Below are positions 1-5,508 of a stretch of 5,508 bases of DNA, piece by piece (the stretch's first letter is position 1; every line of letters begins with the position of its first letter). The notes below the pieces were generated by a model, which ran no database searches, was not told the origin of the DNA, and was given only the letters and a program-made list of their open reading frames with translations. The translations under genes and the position numbers were made by a program. Origin of the DNA: Verrucomicrobiota bacterium (lineage in GTDB: Bacteria > Verrucomicrobiota > Kiritimatiellia > UBA8416 > JAIOPI01). The stretch lies in assembly GCA_027620105.1 (NCBI GenBank), contig JAQCIA010000162.1, positions 1-5,508 of the forward strand. Direction: 5' to 3'.

Positions 1-102
1 TACGACGGGCTGGGCGATCTTGAAAACTCCTTCAATCGCATGCTCGAATGCGCTGACCGCCGCGCGTTTGTGACTTGGCGCCGCCGCGGGTCCCTTATAT
101 AA
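1..102 (+). CDS. C-terminal end of an unidentified protein with a HAMP-like tail (partial)
   Basis: The frame is open from the window edge and gives 33 residues before a TAA at 100-102. The stretch DGLGDLENSFNRMLE (residues 2-16) resembles the end of a HAMP linker, whose family pattern is roughly D-E-[IL]-G-x-L-x-x-x-F-N-x-M. HAMP segments pass signals from a membrane sensor to a following output domain, yet only about 17 mostly basic residues follow here. The protein would therefore either end with its HAMP or have lost its output domain. By hand count GC at codon positions 1, 2 and 3 is about 64, 48 and 72%, the order expected of real coding in a GC-rich genome, but the sample is small. The minus strand is also open across this stretch and cannot be excluded. 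Confidence 0.35.
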   Translation, partial: YDGLGDLENSFNRMLECADRRAFVTWRRRGSLI

Positions 103-103
103 C
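75..103 (+). promoter_or_regulatory. candidate sigma70-type promoter for rmuC
   Basis: TTGGCG (75-80) and TATAAC (98-103) are separated by 17 bp, which fits a housekeeping promoter. Transcription would start near 110, giving a leader of about 50 nt before the rmuC ATG. The -10 lies in the palindrome TTATATAA (95-102) and overlaps the stop codon of the upstream frame, so rmuC could have its own promoter even if it also receives readthrough. The call rests on consensus matching alone. Confidence 0.35.
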
Positions 104-160
104 ACCTTCGCGTGCCGCGGGGGTGCCCTCATCCGCCCCGTGCCATCGCGGGGATCATCT

Positions 161-1414
161 ATGACCACGCCCGTTGTCATTGTACTCATCCTGCTGGCCC
201 TGGCCTTCGGTGTGCTCGTGGGTTGGCTGGTGGCCGCGACGCGGCAGGCCGCGGTAAGTGCCCGGCTTCAGGCCACCATCGCAACGCTGGAACAGGCACG
301 CGCCGGAGACGCGGAAAAGCTGGCCTGGTCCGCGCAGGCCGAACAACGCCTGCGCGAAGCCTTTGAGTCCCTTGCCGCCAAGGCGCTGCATTCCAATACC
401 GAGTCCTTCGTTCGTCAGACCCGCGAGCAGCTTGATGGCGCCGTGAAGCAGATCAAGGGAGATTGGTCCACGCAGAAGGAGCAGTTCGCGAATCTGGTGC
501 AACCTGTCGAGAAGAGCCTGAAGACGCTGGATGAACAGGTCCGGCAACTGGAGCAAAAGCGCGAGGGTGCCTATCGCTCCTTGGAACAGCATATCGGCGA
601 CCTGCAAAAGGCGCAGCGCGAATTACGCGACGAGACCGGCCATCTCCGTTCCGCGCTGACCACCAGTTCGCGCAGTCGTGGGCAGTGGGGTGAAATGCAC
701 CTGCGGCGCCTGGTGGAACTGGCCGGCATGATACATCACGTGGATTTTGATGAACAGGTACAGGCCGGTGATCAGCGTCCAGACATGGTGATCCACCTGC
801 CCAACCAGTCCATTCTGCCGGTGGATGCCAAAACCTCGCTCGAGCATTACCTGCAAGCTTCGAGCGCGGCGGATGAAACGGCGCGCCGGCAATACCTCAA
901 GCAGCATGCGTCCGCCATGCGCGGGCATGTGACCGCGTTGGGGAAGAAGGAGTATTGGCGTCAGTTTGAAAAGGCACCCGAAGTGGTTGTCATGTACGTG
1001 CCCAGCGAAGCCTGCGTGGGAGCGGCATTTGATGAGGATCCTGAACTGATTGAGGATGGGTTGCGCCAGAACGTGCTGCTGGCGACGCCGATGTCGCTGT
1101 ACGGCCTGCTCAAGGCTGTGGCCTTCGGTTGGCAGCAGCAGGACATGGCGACAAACGCGCGCCGTATTGCCGAGGAGGGGCAGGTGTTGTGCGATCGCCT
1201 GAATAAGTTCCTCGGGCATTTGCGCAAGACCGGATCGAGCTTGAATACCGCGGTTGGTGCGTTCAATGAGGCTGTGAATTCGGCGGAAAGTCGACTGCTG
1301 CCTTCCGCGCGCCGCATGCGCGAACTGGGCGCTACCTCGCAGGAACTGGATGGCATTCCACCAATCGAGCTGCAGGCGCGGGCACCGGAGGCGGATGGCG
1401 CGGATGTCCCGTAG
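161..1414 (+). CDS. rmuC: DNA recombination protein RmuC
   Basis: RmuC is a membrane-anchored coiled-coil protein with a nuclease-like core. In E. coli its loss raises recombination between short inverted repeats, and its biochemical activity is poorly defined. Read from ATG 161 the protein has 417 residues, within the usual family range (E. coli RmuC is about 475). Residues 4-26 form one hydrophobic N-terminal anchor. Residues 30-165 are rich in charged residues and helix-forming, as in a coiled coil. The core carries the family hallmarks GQWGEMHLRRLVELAGM (174-190), RPDMVIHLPN followed by LPVDAKTSLEHYL (206-231), YVPSEA (279-284) and ATPMSLYGLLKAVAFGWQQ (308-326). A second helical stretch ends at SRLLPSARRMRELG (377-390). 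ATG 161 is preferred over GTG 140 because GGGGA at 150-154 lies six bases upstream and the anchor then begins at residue 4. The last 27 residues are low-complexity and variable. Confidence 0.94.
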   Translation: MTTPVVIVLILLALAFGVLVGWLVAATRQAAVSARLQATIATLEQARAGDAEKLAWSAQAEQRLREAFESLAAKALHSNTESFVRQTREQLDGAVKQIKGDWSTQKEQFANLVQPVEKSLKTLDEQVRQLEQKREGAYRSLEQHIGDLQKAQRELRDETGHLRSALTTSSRSRGQWGEMHLRRLVELAGMIHHVDFDEQVQAGDQRPDMVIHLPNQSILPVDAKTSLEHYLQASSAADETARRQYLKQHASAMRGHVTALGKKEYWRQFEKAPEVVVMYVPSEACVGAAFDEDPELIEDGLRQNVLLATPMSLYGLLKAVAFGWQQQDMATNARRIAEEGQVLCDRLNKFLGHLRKTGSSLNTAVGAFNEAVNSAESRLLPSARRMRELGATSQELDGIPPIELQARAPEADGADVP

Positions 1415-1544
1415 GGGCTCCAAACGCGCTGGGCTTGTGCGGATCGGGGTTGTCGGCTTCAGCAACATTGCCGACCTTCATACGCATGCCGCGCCTGCGC
1501 AGCGCATCATTGCAGCCTGCAAATCGGCGGGCGCCTGGACCTAA
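1404..1544 (+). CDS. doubtful 46-residue frame overlapping the rmuC stop
   Basis: An ATG at 1404, inside the last codons of rmuC and shifted by one base, opens 46 codons ending at TAA 1542-1544. An 11-base overlap of this kind can couple translation, but there is no clear ribosome site, only GGCGCGG just upstream. The segment VRIGVVGFSNIADLHTHA reads like the start of a Rossmann fold and loosely resembles the opening of the oxidoreductase at 4730. It then runs to IIAACKSAGAWT and stops. It could be a tiny gene, a decayed remnant, or chance. I do not recognise a function and consider chance most likely. Confidence 0.15.
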   Translation: MSRRGSKRAGLVRIGVVGFSNIADLHTHAAPAQRIIAACKSAGAWT

Positions 1545-1547
1545 TCC

Positions 1548-1569
1548 CTGCATTCGCGCTGGCATGCAG
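1548..1569. repeat. inverted repeat CTGCAT-N10-ATGCAG
   Basis: Two perfect 6-bp arms (1548-1553 and 1564-1569) face each other across 10 bp. The right arm touches the candidate -35 of the peptidase gene, so this could be an operator dyad. No T-run follows, so it is not a typical intrinsic terminator for rmuC. A 6-bp dyad can arise by chance. Confidence 0.3.
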
Positions 1570-1588
1570 CAGAATCCCTTTCTATGAT
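1559..1588 (+). promoter_or_regulatory. candidate promoter of the M23 peptidase gene
   Basis: CTGGCA (1559-1564) and TATGAT (1583-1588) are 18 bp apart. They match the sigma70 boxes at four of six and five of six bases. Transcription would begin near 1595, about 60 bases before the GTG start. The -10 is the better half and the -35 is weak. Confidence 0.35.
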
Positions 1589-1642
1589 GCCCAGCCCGTT
1601 TGCGCGCGGGCGCGCGGACGGTGATGCGCAGATGAGAAATTC

Positions 1643-1648
1643 AGGAGG
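1643..1648 (+). promoter_or_regulatory. strong ribosome binding site AGGAGG deciding the GTG start
   Basis: A perfect AGGAGG sits nine bases before GTG 1658. It fixes the peptidase start at a GTG codon and marks the gene as its own translation unit. The other genes here have weaker GGGGA or AGGGGG sites. Confidence 0.85.
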
Positions 1649-1657
1649 CGAGAGACC

Positions 1658-2827
1658 GTGGCGGGACAGCGTGTAGGCGTCAGTCGGGTGAGCGGCGGGG
1701 GCAGCCCGCCGCTGGTGCCTTGGTGGTGGTTTGTGCTGGCTGGATCAGCCGTGCTGCTGGTGTTGGCGGTGCTCGCAGCGCGACATTCACACCAGGCGCG
1801 TGAATCCGCGGCAGTGTCGCCGGTCGCAGAGCAGGAGCACGCTGTTCCGCCGGTTGAGGCGCCCACACCATCCGCCTTCATGCACGTGGTACTGCCGACG
1901 CCCTGCACCGAGCTGCTCGATGCACCGATCACGGAGGTGATTCAGGCCACGGCATCGGGGCGTCCGGAGTCAGGGCTGTATGGGTCTGTGCGCACGTCAG
2001 GTTCCGGCAAAGGACTGGTGTCATCGTTTCATGAAGGTCTCGATATTGCGCCGGTGTCCCGCGACCGATCCGGTAGGGCCTTGGATGATGTTTTTGCCAT
2101 GGCCGAGGGACGCGTTGGCTACATCAACCGGCAGCCAGGGAACTCGAACTACGGCAATTATGTGGTGGTGCTGCATGCGGACCCGGTGGGCGAGGTGTAT
2201 ACGCTTTACGCACATCTGGCCGAGATCGCGCCAGGGCTCACCGAAGGACAGCAGGTGGCGGCAGGCAAGGCACTGGGGCGGATGGGGCGCACGCCCTTCT
2301 CCATCATTCCCGTGAGTCGTTCGCACGTGCACGTTGAGATCGGATTGATCGCCAATGAAGATTTTGCGCGCTGGATGGTGGTTCAGCGCACCAAGAATTC
2401 ACACGGCCGGTATAATGGGTGGAACTTTCTGGGTGTTGATCCGCTGGCGGCGCTGCGTGCGCAGCGCGAGGCCGGGGCTGCGTTCACTTTTCTTGCGCAT
2501 CTCGCGACGATTCCGGTGGCGTTCGAGTTGCTGATTCCAACATCCCGGCGGCCTGATTTTTTTCAGCGGTATCCGCGATTGTGGGAAGGCGGTGAATTTC
2601 ACGGACCGGCGTTGGTGCTGACCGCATCGGAAGCTGGCGTGCCGTTGCGCGGGCGGGCGGCGACGGCCGCGGAAGTGAAGCGGCTGCAGGGAAAAAAGCC
2701 TTTGGTGCTGCATGCGGATGCGACCGTGCTGGGTCGGAACGGCAAGCACCTGGTGTCTTCGACGCGAACCGGATGGGTTGTGGGCCCGCAGGGGAAGCGG
2801 TGGCTCGACGTTCTGCTGTACGACTGA
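1658..2827 (+). CDS. membrane-anchored M23-family metallopeptidase
   Basis: M23 (LytM/lysostaphin-type) zinc enzymes cut peptide cross-links of peptidoglycan or act as inactive activators of amidases. This 389-residue protein has a short basic N-terminus, one membrane segment (about 21-41, beginning PWWWF) and a Pro/Ala/Glu-rich linker (about 45-75). The M23 domain follows (about 105-265). All zinc and catalytic positions are visible: H125 and D129 in HEGLD, H186 in YTLYAHL, and H223-V-H225 in SHVHVEIG. An active enzyme on the outer face of the membrane is therefore expected. There is no lipobox and no clear cleavage site, so it should stay anchored. An insert (about 232-258) separates HVH from the closing GVDPLAAL. 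About 125 residues follow (265-389) that match no domain I recognise. The gene lies 243 bp after rmuC in the same direction and ends 25 bp from the convergent cstA. The exact substrate cannot be read from the sequence. Confidence 0.88.
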   Translation: MAGQRVGVSRVSGGGSPPLVPWWWFVLAGSAVLLVLAVLAARHSHQARESAAVSPVAEQEHAVPPVEAPTPSAFMHVVLPTPCTELLDAPITEVIQATASGRPESGLYGSVRTSGSGKGLVSSFHEGLDIAPVSRDRSGRALDDVFAMAEGRVGYINRQPGNSNYGNYVVVLHADPVGEVYTLYAHLAEIAPGLTEGQQVAAGKALGRMGRTPFSIIPVSRSHVHVEIGLIANEDFARWMVVQRTKNSHGRYNGWNFLGVDPLAALRAQREAGAAFTFLAHLATIPVAFELLIPTSRRPDFFQRYPRLWEGGEFHGPALVLTASEAGVPLRGRAATAAEVKRLQGKKPLVLHADATVLGRNGKHLVSSTRTGWVVGPQGKRWLDVLLYD

Positions 2828-2852
2828 TTCCGGTGCGATCAGGTTCGCGGCT

Positions 2853-4574
2853 CTATGCCCCGGGCGGTGGCGCAGTGGGGGGTGTCAGGCGCCGGGTGAG
2901 GACCCAGGCGGCGTTGCCGATCACCACCAGCGCGAGCACCAGCAGCACAAGGCTGACCCAGCCGACGAAGGCACTGCCCGCGCCGCGCATATTCAACCAC
3001 GCGAGCTGGGCGAGGGCGGTGACGGTGGTGAAGCACATGAAGATCATCGGGATGCCGACGTACCAGCACCGGCGCCCATTGCGGCGCAACCAGGTGAAGA
3101 CCACGACGAGGGCCAGGGCGGCGAGTAATTGATTCGACGCACCGAAGGCAGGCCAGATCGCTTTCCAGGCGGGGATGAGGACGCCGTTGGGCCCAGGAAT
3201 TTCCTGAAAGACGACGAAGGCCGGCACGATCATCACGGCGAGGGTGGCGCAAATGCGGGGGAGCAGCCGGCTGCTGAGGCCGAGGAGTTCCTGCAGAAGG
3301 AAGCGGGCCAGGCGCGTGCAGGTGTCGAGCGTGGTCAGGATGAACGTGCTCACCGCCAGCATGCCGAATGTGGTGCCGAGGCTGGATGGCAGGCCCAGGA
3401 CGGACACGAAGTGGCCGATGCCGTTGGCGAATGTCTGGATGGGCGTCTGGCTGGATTTCCCGGCGAGGAGCATGACGGCGGCGAGAGACAGCAAGGCCAG
3501 CACGCCTTCCACGAGCATGCTGCCGTAGCCGATGACGCGCGCGGCACTTTCGTTACGCAACTGCTTGGCGGAGGTGCCGGACGACACAATGGAATGGAAG
3601 CCGCTGACGGCGCCACAGGCGATGGTGATGAAGAGGGCCGGAAAGAGGTAGCCGAGTTGGGCGTCGTGCCAGCCGAGGAAGGCCGGATACTGCACCGGCG
3701 CCTGACCGGTGGCCCCGGCCACGAGCAGTCCCAGCCCGCCCGCACCGAGGCAGGCATACAGCAGGTAAGAGCTGAGATAGTCACGCGGCTGCAGGAGTAT
3801 CCAGACGGGCAGGATGGATGCGAGCAGACAATACAGGAGCAGAATCACGCACCAGAAATTCTTCACAGAACCGAAGAGGGAGGGAAGGTGGTCGACGGTC
3901 AGCGGAAACATTTCTCCGATCCACAAGCCGCCGAAGATCAGCGGGACGAAGACCAGCGACGCGGCCCAGACGGGCATGCGCAGGCGGTTGGTGGCAAAGC
4001 CATAGAGCAGCGCAAGGACCACATAGGTGAGCGAGGCCGTGGCCACGACGCCGCCCTGCTTGGCGGCGAGGCGGGTGGCGTCGTTGACCATGGCTTCGGC
4101 GGTGACGGGCACGAAACTGGATGCGGTGAGGTCAAGAAACACGATCACCACATAGACGAGGGCGAAGAGCACAAAGAGGAGGAACATATAGTAGGTGAAG
4201 GGGTTCACCAGCGTGCGACAGATCTGCCCGACGGAGCGGCTGCCATGGCGCACGCTCAGCACCATGGCGGTGAAATCGTGCACCCCGCCGACGAAGATGG
4301 AGCCGATGACAATCCAGAGGGCGGCGGGCAGCCAGCCGAAGGCCATGCCGGCCAGAATGGGACCCACGATGGGGCCGGCTCCGGCGATGGAACTGAAGTG
4401 ATGGCCAAAGAGGACGGCATTCGGTGTGGGCGCGTAGTCCACGCCGTCTCGCTGGGTGTGTGCCGGCGTCGGGCGCGCATCATCGAGTTTCATTTCGCGC
4501 GCGAGGAAGGCACCGTACCAGCGGTAGGCGAGAGCAAACAGGATACAGCCGCCAATAAAGATGAAGATCAACAT
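2853..4574 (-). CDS. cstA: CstA-family carbon starvation protein / pyruvate or peptide transporter
   Basis: CstA and its paralogue BtsT (YjiY) are inner-membrane carriers linked to peptide and pyruvate uptake in E. coli, used when carbon is short. From ATG 4574 the protein has 573 residues and roughly 15 hydrophobic segments by eye. Family signatures are clear: GHHFSSIAGAGPIVGP (57-72), GGVHDF (96-101), LQPRDYLSSY (261-270), ACGAVSGFHSIVSSGTSAKQL (start 319), and WPAFGASNQLLAAL (474-487). It is shorter than E. coli CstA (about 700 residues) and ends in a proline-rich tail, RRLTPPTAPPPGA, so it belongs to the short form of the family. ATG 4574 is chosen over GTG 4580 because AGGGGG lies five bases before the ATG but overlaps the GTG. 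The gene has a near-consensus promoter and runs divergently from the oxidoreductase gene. Whether it carries pyruvate, peptides or something else cannot be decided from sequence. Confidence 0.95.
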   Translation of the reverse strand: MLIFIFIGGCILFALAYRWYGAFLAREMKLDDARPTPAHTQRDGVDYAPTPNAVLFGHHFSSIAGAGPIVGPILAGMAFGWLPAALWIVIGSIFVGGVHDFTAMVLSVRHGSRSVGQICRTLVNPFTYYMFLLFVLFALVYVVIVFLDLTASSFVPVTAEAMVNDATRLAAKQGGVVATASLTYVVLALLYGFATNRLRMPVWAASLVFVPLIFGGLWIGEMFPLTVDHLPSLFGSVKNFWCVILLLYCLLASILPVWILLQPRDYLSSYLLYACLGAGGLGLLVAGATGQAPVQYPAFLGWHDAQLGYLFPALFITIACGAVSGFHSIVSSGTSAKQLRNESAARVIGYGSMLVEGVLALLSLAAVMLLAGKSSQTPIQTFANGIGHFVSVLGLPSSLGTTFGMLAVSTFILTTLDTCTRLARFLLQELLGLSSRLLPRICATLAVMIVPAFVVFQEIPGPNGVLIPAWKAIWPAFGASNQLLAALALVVVFTWLRRNGRRCWYVGIPMIFMCFTTVTALAQLAWLNMRGAGSAFVGWVSLVLLVLALVVIGNAAWVLTRRLTPPTAPPPGA

Positions 4575-4579
4575 GCTCA

Positions 4580-4585
4580 CCCCCT
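4580..4585 (-). promoter_or_regulatory. ribosome binding site AGGGGG of cstA
   Basis: Read on the minus strand, AGGGGGTG is one base off the ideal AGGAGGTG, and the core lies five bases from ATG 4574. It covers the alternative GTG (4580-4578), which is why the ATG is preferred. Confidence 0.7.
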
Positions 4586-4595
4586 GAATCGATTC
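4586..4595. promoter_or_regulatory. perfect 10-bp palindrome at the cstA transcription start
   Basis: GAATCGATTC lies between the cstA -10 and its ribosome site, where transcription is expected to begin (about 4594). A protein bound here would block initiation. Having no loop, it would make a poor RNA hairpin, so a DNA site is the more natural reading. It may also be chance. Confidence 0.3.
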
Positions 4596-4600
4596 GCGCC

Positions 4601-4628
4601 ATTATACGCAGCATGTCGTCTGCGTCAA
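4601..4628 (-). promoter_or_regulatory. near-consensus sigma70 promoter of cstA
   Basis: On the minus strand TTGACG (4628-4623) and a perfect TATAAT (4606-4601) are 16 bp apart. The start would be near 4594, giving a leader of about 20 nt before the ATG. A promoter this close to consensus needs no activator, which contrasts with E. coli cstA, whose expression depends on CRP. I saw no clear TGTGA-N6-TCACA site. Confidence 0.78.
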
Positions 4629-4647
4629 AGCGGCGCATTATCCGCGA

Positions 4648-4676
4648 TTGCCCCGTCTATGGGGCGTTGCTAGCAT
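4648..4676 (+). promoter_or_regulatory. candidate promoter of the oxidoreductase gene with a hairpin-like dyad in its spacer
   Basis: TTGCCC (4648-4653) and TAGCAT (4671-4676) are 17 bp apart, each matching consensus at about four of six positions. The spacer holds the inverted repeat GCCCC-GTCTAT-GGGGC (4650-4665). The -10 runs into the palindrome ATCGCGCGAT (4675-4684). The promoter lies back to back with that of cstA, the two -35 boxes being about 20 bp apart. Confidence 0.35.
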
Positions 4677-4729
4677 CGCGCGATTGATTTCGGGCCGGCA
4701 TACCGTTGGCCGACACGGGGAAAATCACC

Positions 4730-5508
4730 ATGAATCCGGTTCGCGTTGGTATTGTGGGGCTTGGGATGGGTGGTTTGCACGCGCGCGCTGGCAGAGGGGA
4801 AAATCCGCGGCGGTGTTTTGGGGGCGGTCTGCGATATGAACGCGGAACGCATGGCCACGTTCCCGAACGTGAAGGCATTCGCGAAACCGGAGGACATGTA
4901 CGCGTCGGGCACCGTGGATGCGGTGGTGGTGGCCACGCCGCATTATTCTCACCCGGATCTCTCGATGGCGGCGCTGGCGCGCGGGCTGCATGTGCTGGTG
5001 GAAAAACCGATTGCCGTGCACAAGCAGGAGGCGGAGCGGTTGATTCGTGCCGCCCGGCCGGGCGGTCCGCTGCTGGCGGTGATGCTCAATCAGCGCACGG
5101 ATCCGCGTTATCGCAAGATGCGTGAGATTGTGCAGGGCGGTGAGCTCGGGCGTCTGCAACGCGTCACCTGGATCATTACCGATTGGTTTCGCACCGACGC
5201 ATACTACAAGACCGGCGCATGGCGGGGCACCTGGGCGGGTGAGGGCGGCGGCCTGCTCATGAACCAGTGCCAACACCAGCTCGACCTGCTGCAATGGATG
5301 TTCGGCATGCCACGCGCCGTGCGCGCGTGGTGCGGACTGGGGAAACGTCACGCCATCGAAGTTGAAGACGAGGTGACGGCATACCTGGAGTATGCGGATG
5401 GTGCCACGGGATTGTTCGTGGCCTCCACCGGTGAAGCCCCCGGCGTCAATCGGCTTGAGGTCGCCGGTGAATTGGGGCGCTTGGTGCAGGAAGAGAATCG
5501 GATCGAAT
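4730..5508 (+). CDS. Gfo/Idh/MocA-family oxidoreductase, frameshifted near the start and cut by the window end
   Basis: Members of this family are NAD(P)-dependent dehydrogenases acting on sugars, polyols and related compounds. ATG 4730 follows GGGGA (4717-4721) and opens MNPVRVG, then the nucleotide-binding loop GLGMGG (residues 10-15) and LHARA. There the frame breaks: the first frame continues as unrelated sequence to a stop near 5125, while the true protein goes on from 4785 as ALAEGKIRGG and stays open to the window end. Restoring two bases in the GC run 4781-4788 rejoins the frames into about 260 visible residues of the usual 330-400. The restored protein has VVVATPHYSHPD, the lysine motif EKP (92-94) and GGGLLMNQCQHQLDLLQW, where H183 is the usual catalytic histidine. 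The customary Asp four residues before it is Asn179. The downstream frame has a TGA at 4731-4733, so a protein made only from it would need a TTG/GTG start near 4746-4770 or ATG 4836. The substrate is unknown. Confidence 0.88.

Noticed and set aside
1..133. An open minus-strand frame starting at ATG near 133 and running off the left edge (reading KGPAAAPSHKRAAVSAFEHA and on).
   Set aside because: It looks partly protein-like and could be a divergent gene, but it has no convincing promoter or ribosome site. Codon-position GC also favours the plus strand. The question cannot be settled without sequence to the left.
623..1468. A 281-codon minus-strand open frame antisense to rmuC.
   Set aside because: The plus strand carries unmistakable RmuC motifs over the same bases. 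The antisense product is arginine/leucine/histidine-rich without known features.
1495..1502. 8-bp palindrome CTGCGCAG downstream of rmuC.
   Set aside because: Short GC-rich palindromes are expected by chance here and it is not aligned with any promoter element.
1593..1610. GCCCG and CGGGC arms around TTTGCGCG as a possible rmuC terminator.
   Set aside because: The stem is only five base pairs, no run of T follows, and it lies downstream of the likely peptidase promoter.
3129..4673. A 514-codon plus-strand open frame lying antisense to cstA.
   Set aside because: Its product is hydrophilic, rich in G, E, D and H, with no recognisable domain. The opposite strand encodes a clear CstA with all family motifs, its own promoter and ribosome site. 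Long antisense frames are common opposite GC-rich membrane genes.
4791..5125. Continuation of the ATG 4730 frame after the GC run, giving a 131-residue protein.
   Set aside because: From about residue 20 the product becomes glycine/arginine/alanine-rich with no family similarity, while the neighbouring frame restores conserved motifs. It is out-of-frame sequence, not a fused domain.
4725..5351. A 208-codon minus-strand open frame across the oxidoreductase gene.
   Set aside because: The plus strand, once the two-base shift is allowed, encodes a conserved oxidoreductase. The antisense product has no recognisable features.

Overview
The window is a 5.5 kb, GC-rich (roughly 60% by eye) bacterial chromosomal segment. 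Its coding regions show the GC-biased third positions typical of such genomes. No plasmid, phage, insertion-sequence, CRISPR or RNA-gene signal was seen. The taxon cannot be fixed from the sequence. The Gfo/Idh branch (NQCxHxLD motif), the short form of CstA and a membrane-anchored M23 peptidase with a long C-terminal extension would fit an Opitutales-like verrucomicrobium, but a GC-rich proteobacterium is not excluded.

Layout, left to right. Bases 1-102 carry the end of a plus-strand reading frame that looks like the tail of a HAMP segment and then stops. A possible sigma70-type promoter follows, then rmuC (161-1414, DNA recombination protein RmuC). A 243-base gap holds only a doubtful 46-codon frame, an inverted repeat and a candidate promoter. 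It leads into a gene with a strong AGGAGG ribosome site for a membrane-anchored M23 metallopeptidase (1658-2827). Convergent to it, 25 bp away, is a CstA-family transporter gene on the minus strand (4574-2853). A compact 155-bp divergent control region (4575-4729) separates cstA from a Gfo/Idh/MocA-family oxidoreductase gene (4730 to the window end). That control region has a near-consensus promoter for cstA and several palindromes.

How the genes fit together. rmuC and the peptidase gene point the same way but look separately transcribed. RmuC acts in DNA maintenance and the peptidase in cell-wall remodelling, so no shared pathway is evident. cstA (uptake of pyruvate or peptides in known members) and the oxidoreductase (NAD(P)-dependent sugar or polyol oxidation in known members) share an upstream region and could be co-regulated as carbon-use genes; this is inference.

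The most notable observation is that the oxidoreductase gene is frameshifted within its first 20 codons, inside a GC-dinucleotide run. The rest of the reading frame is intact and well conserved, so the break is either very recent, a sequencing or assembly error, or a slippage-prone site. I found no convincing evidence of a novel multi-gene system here.
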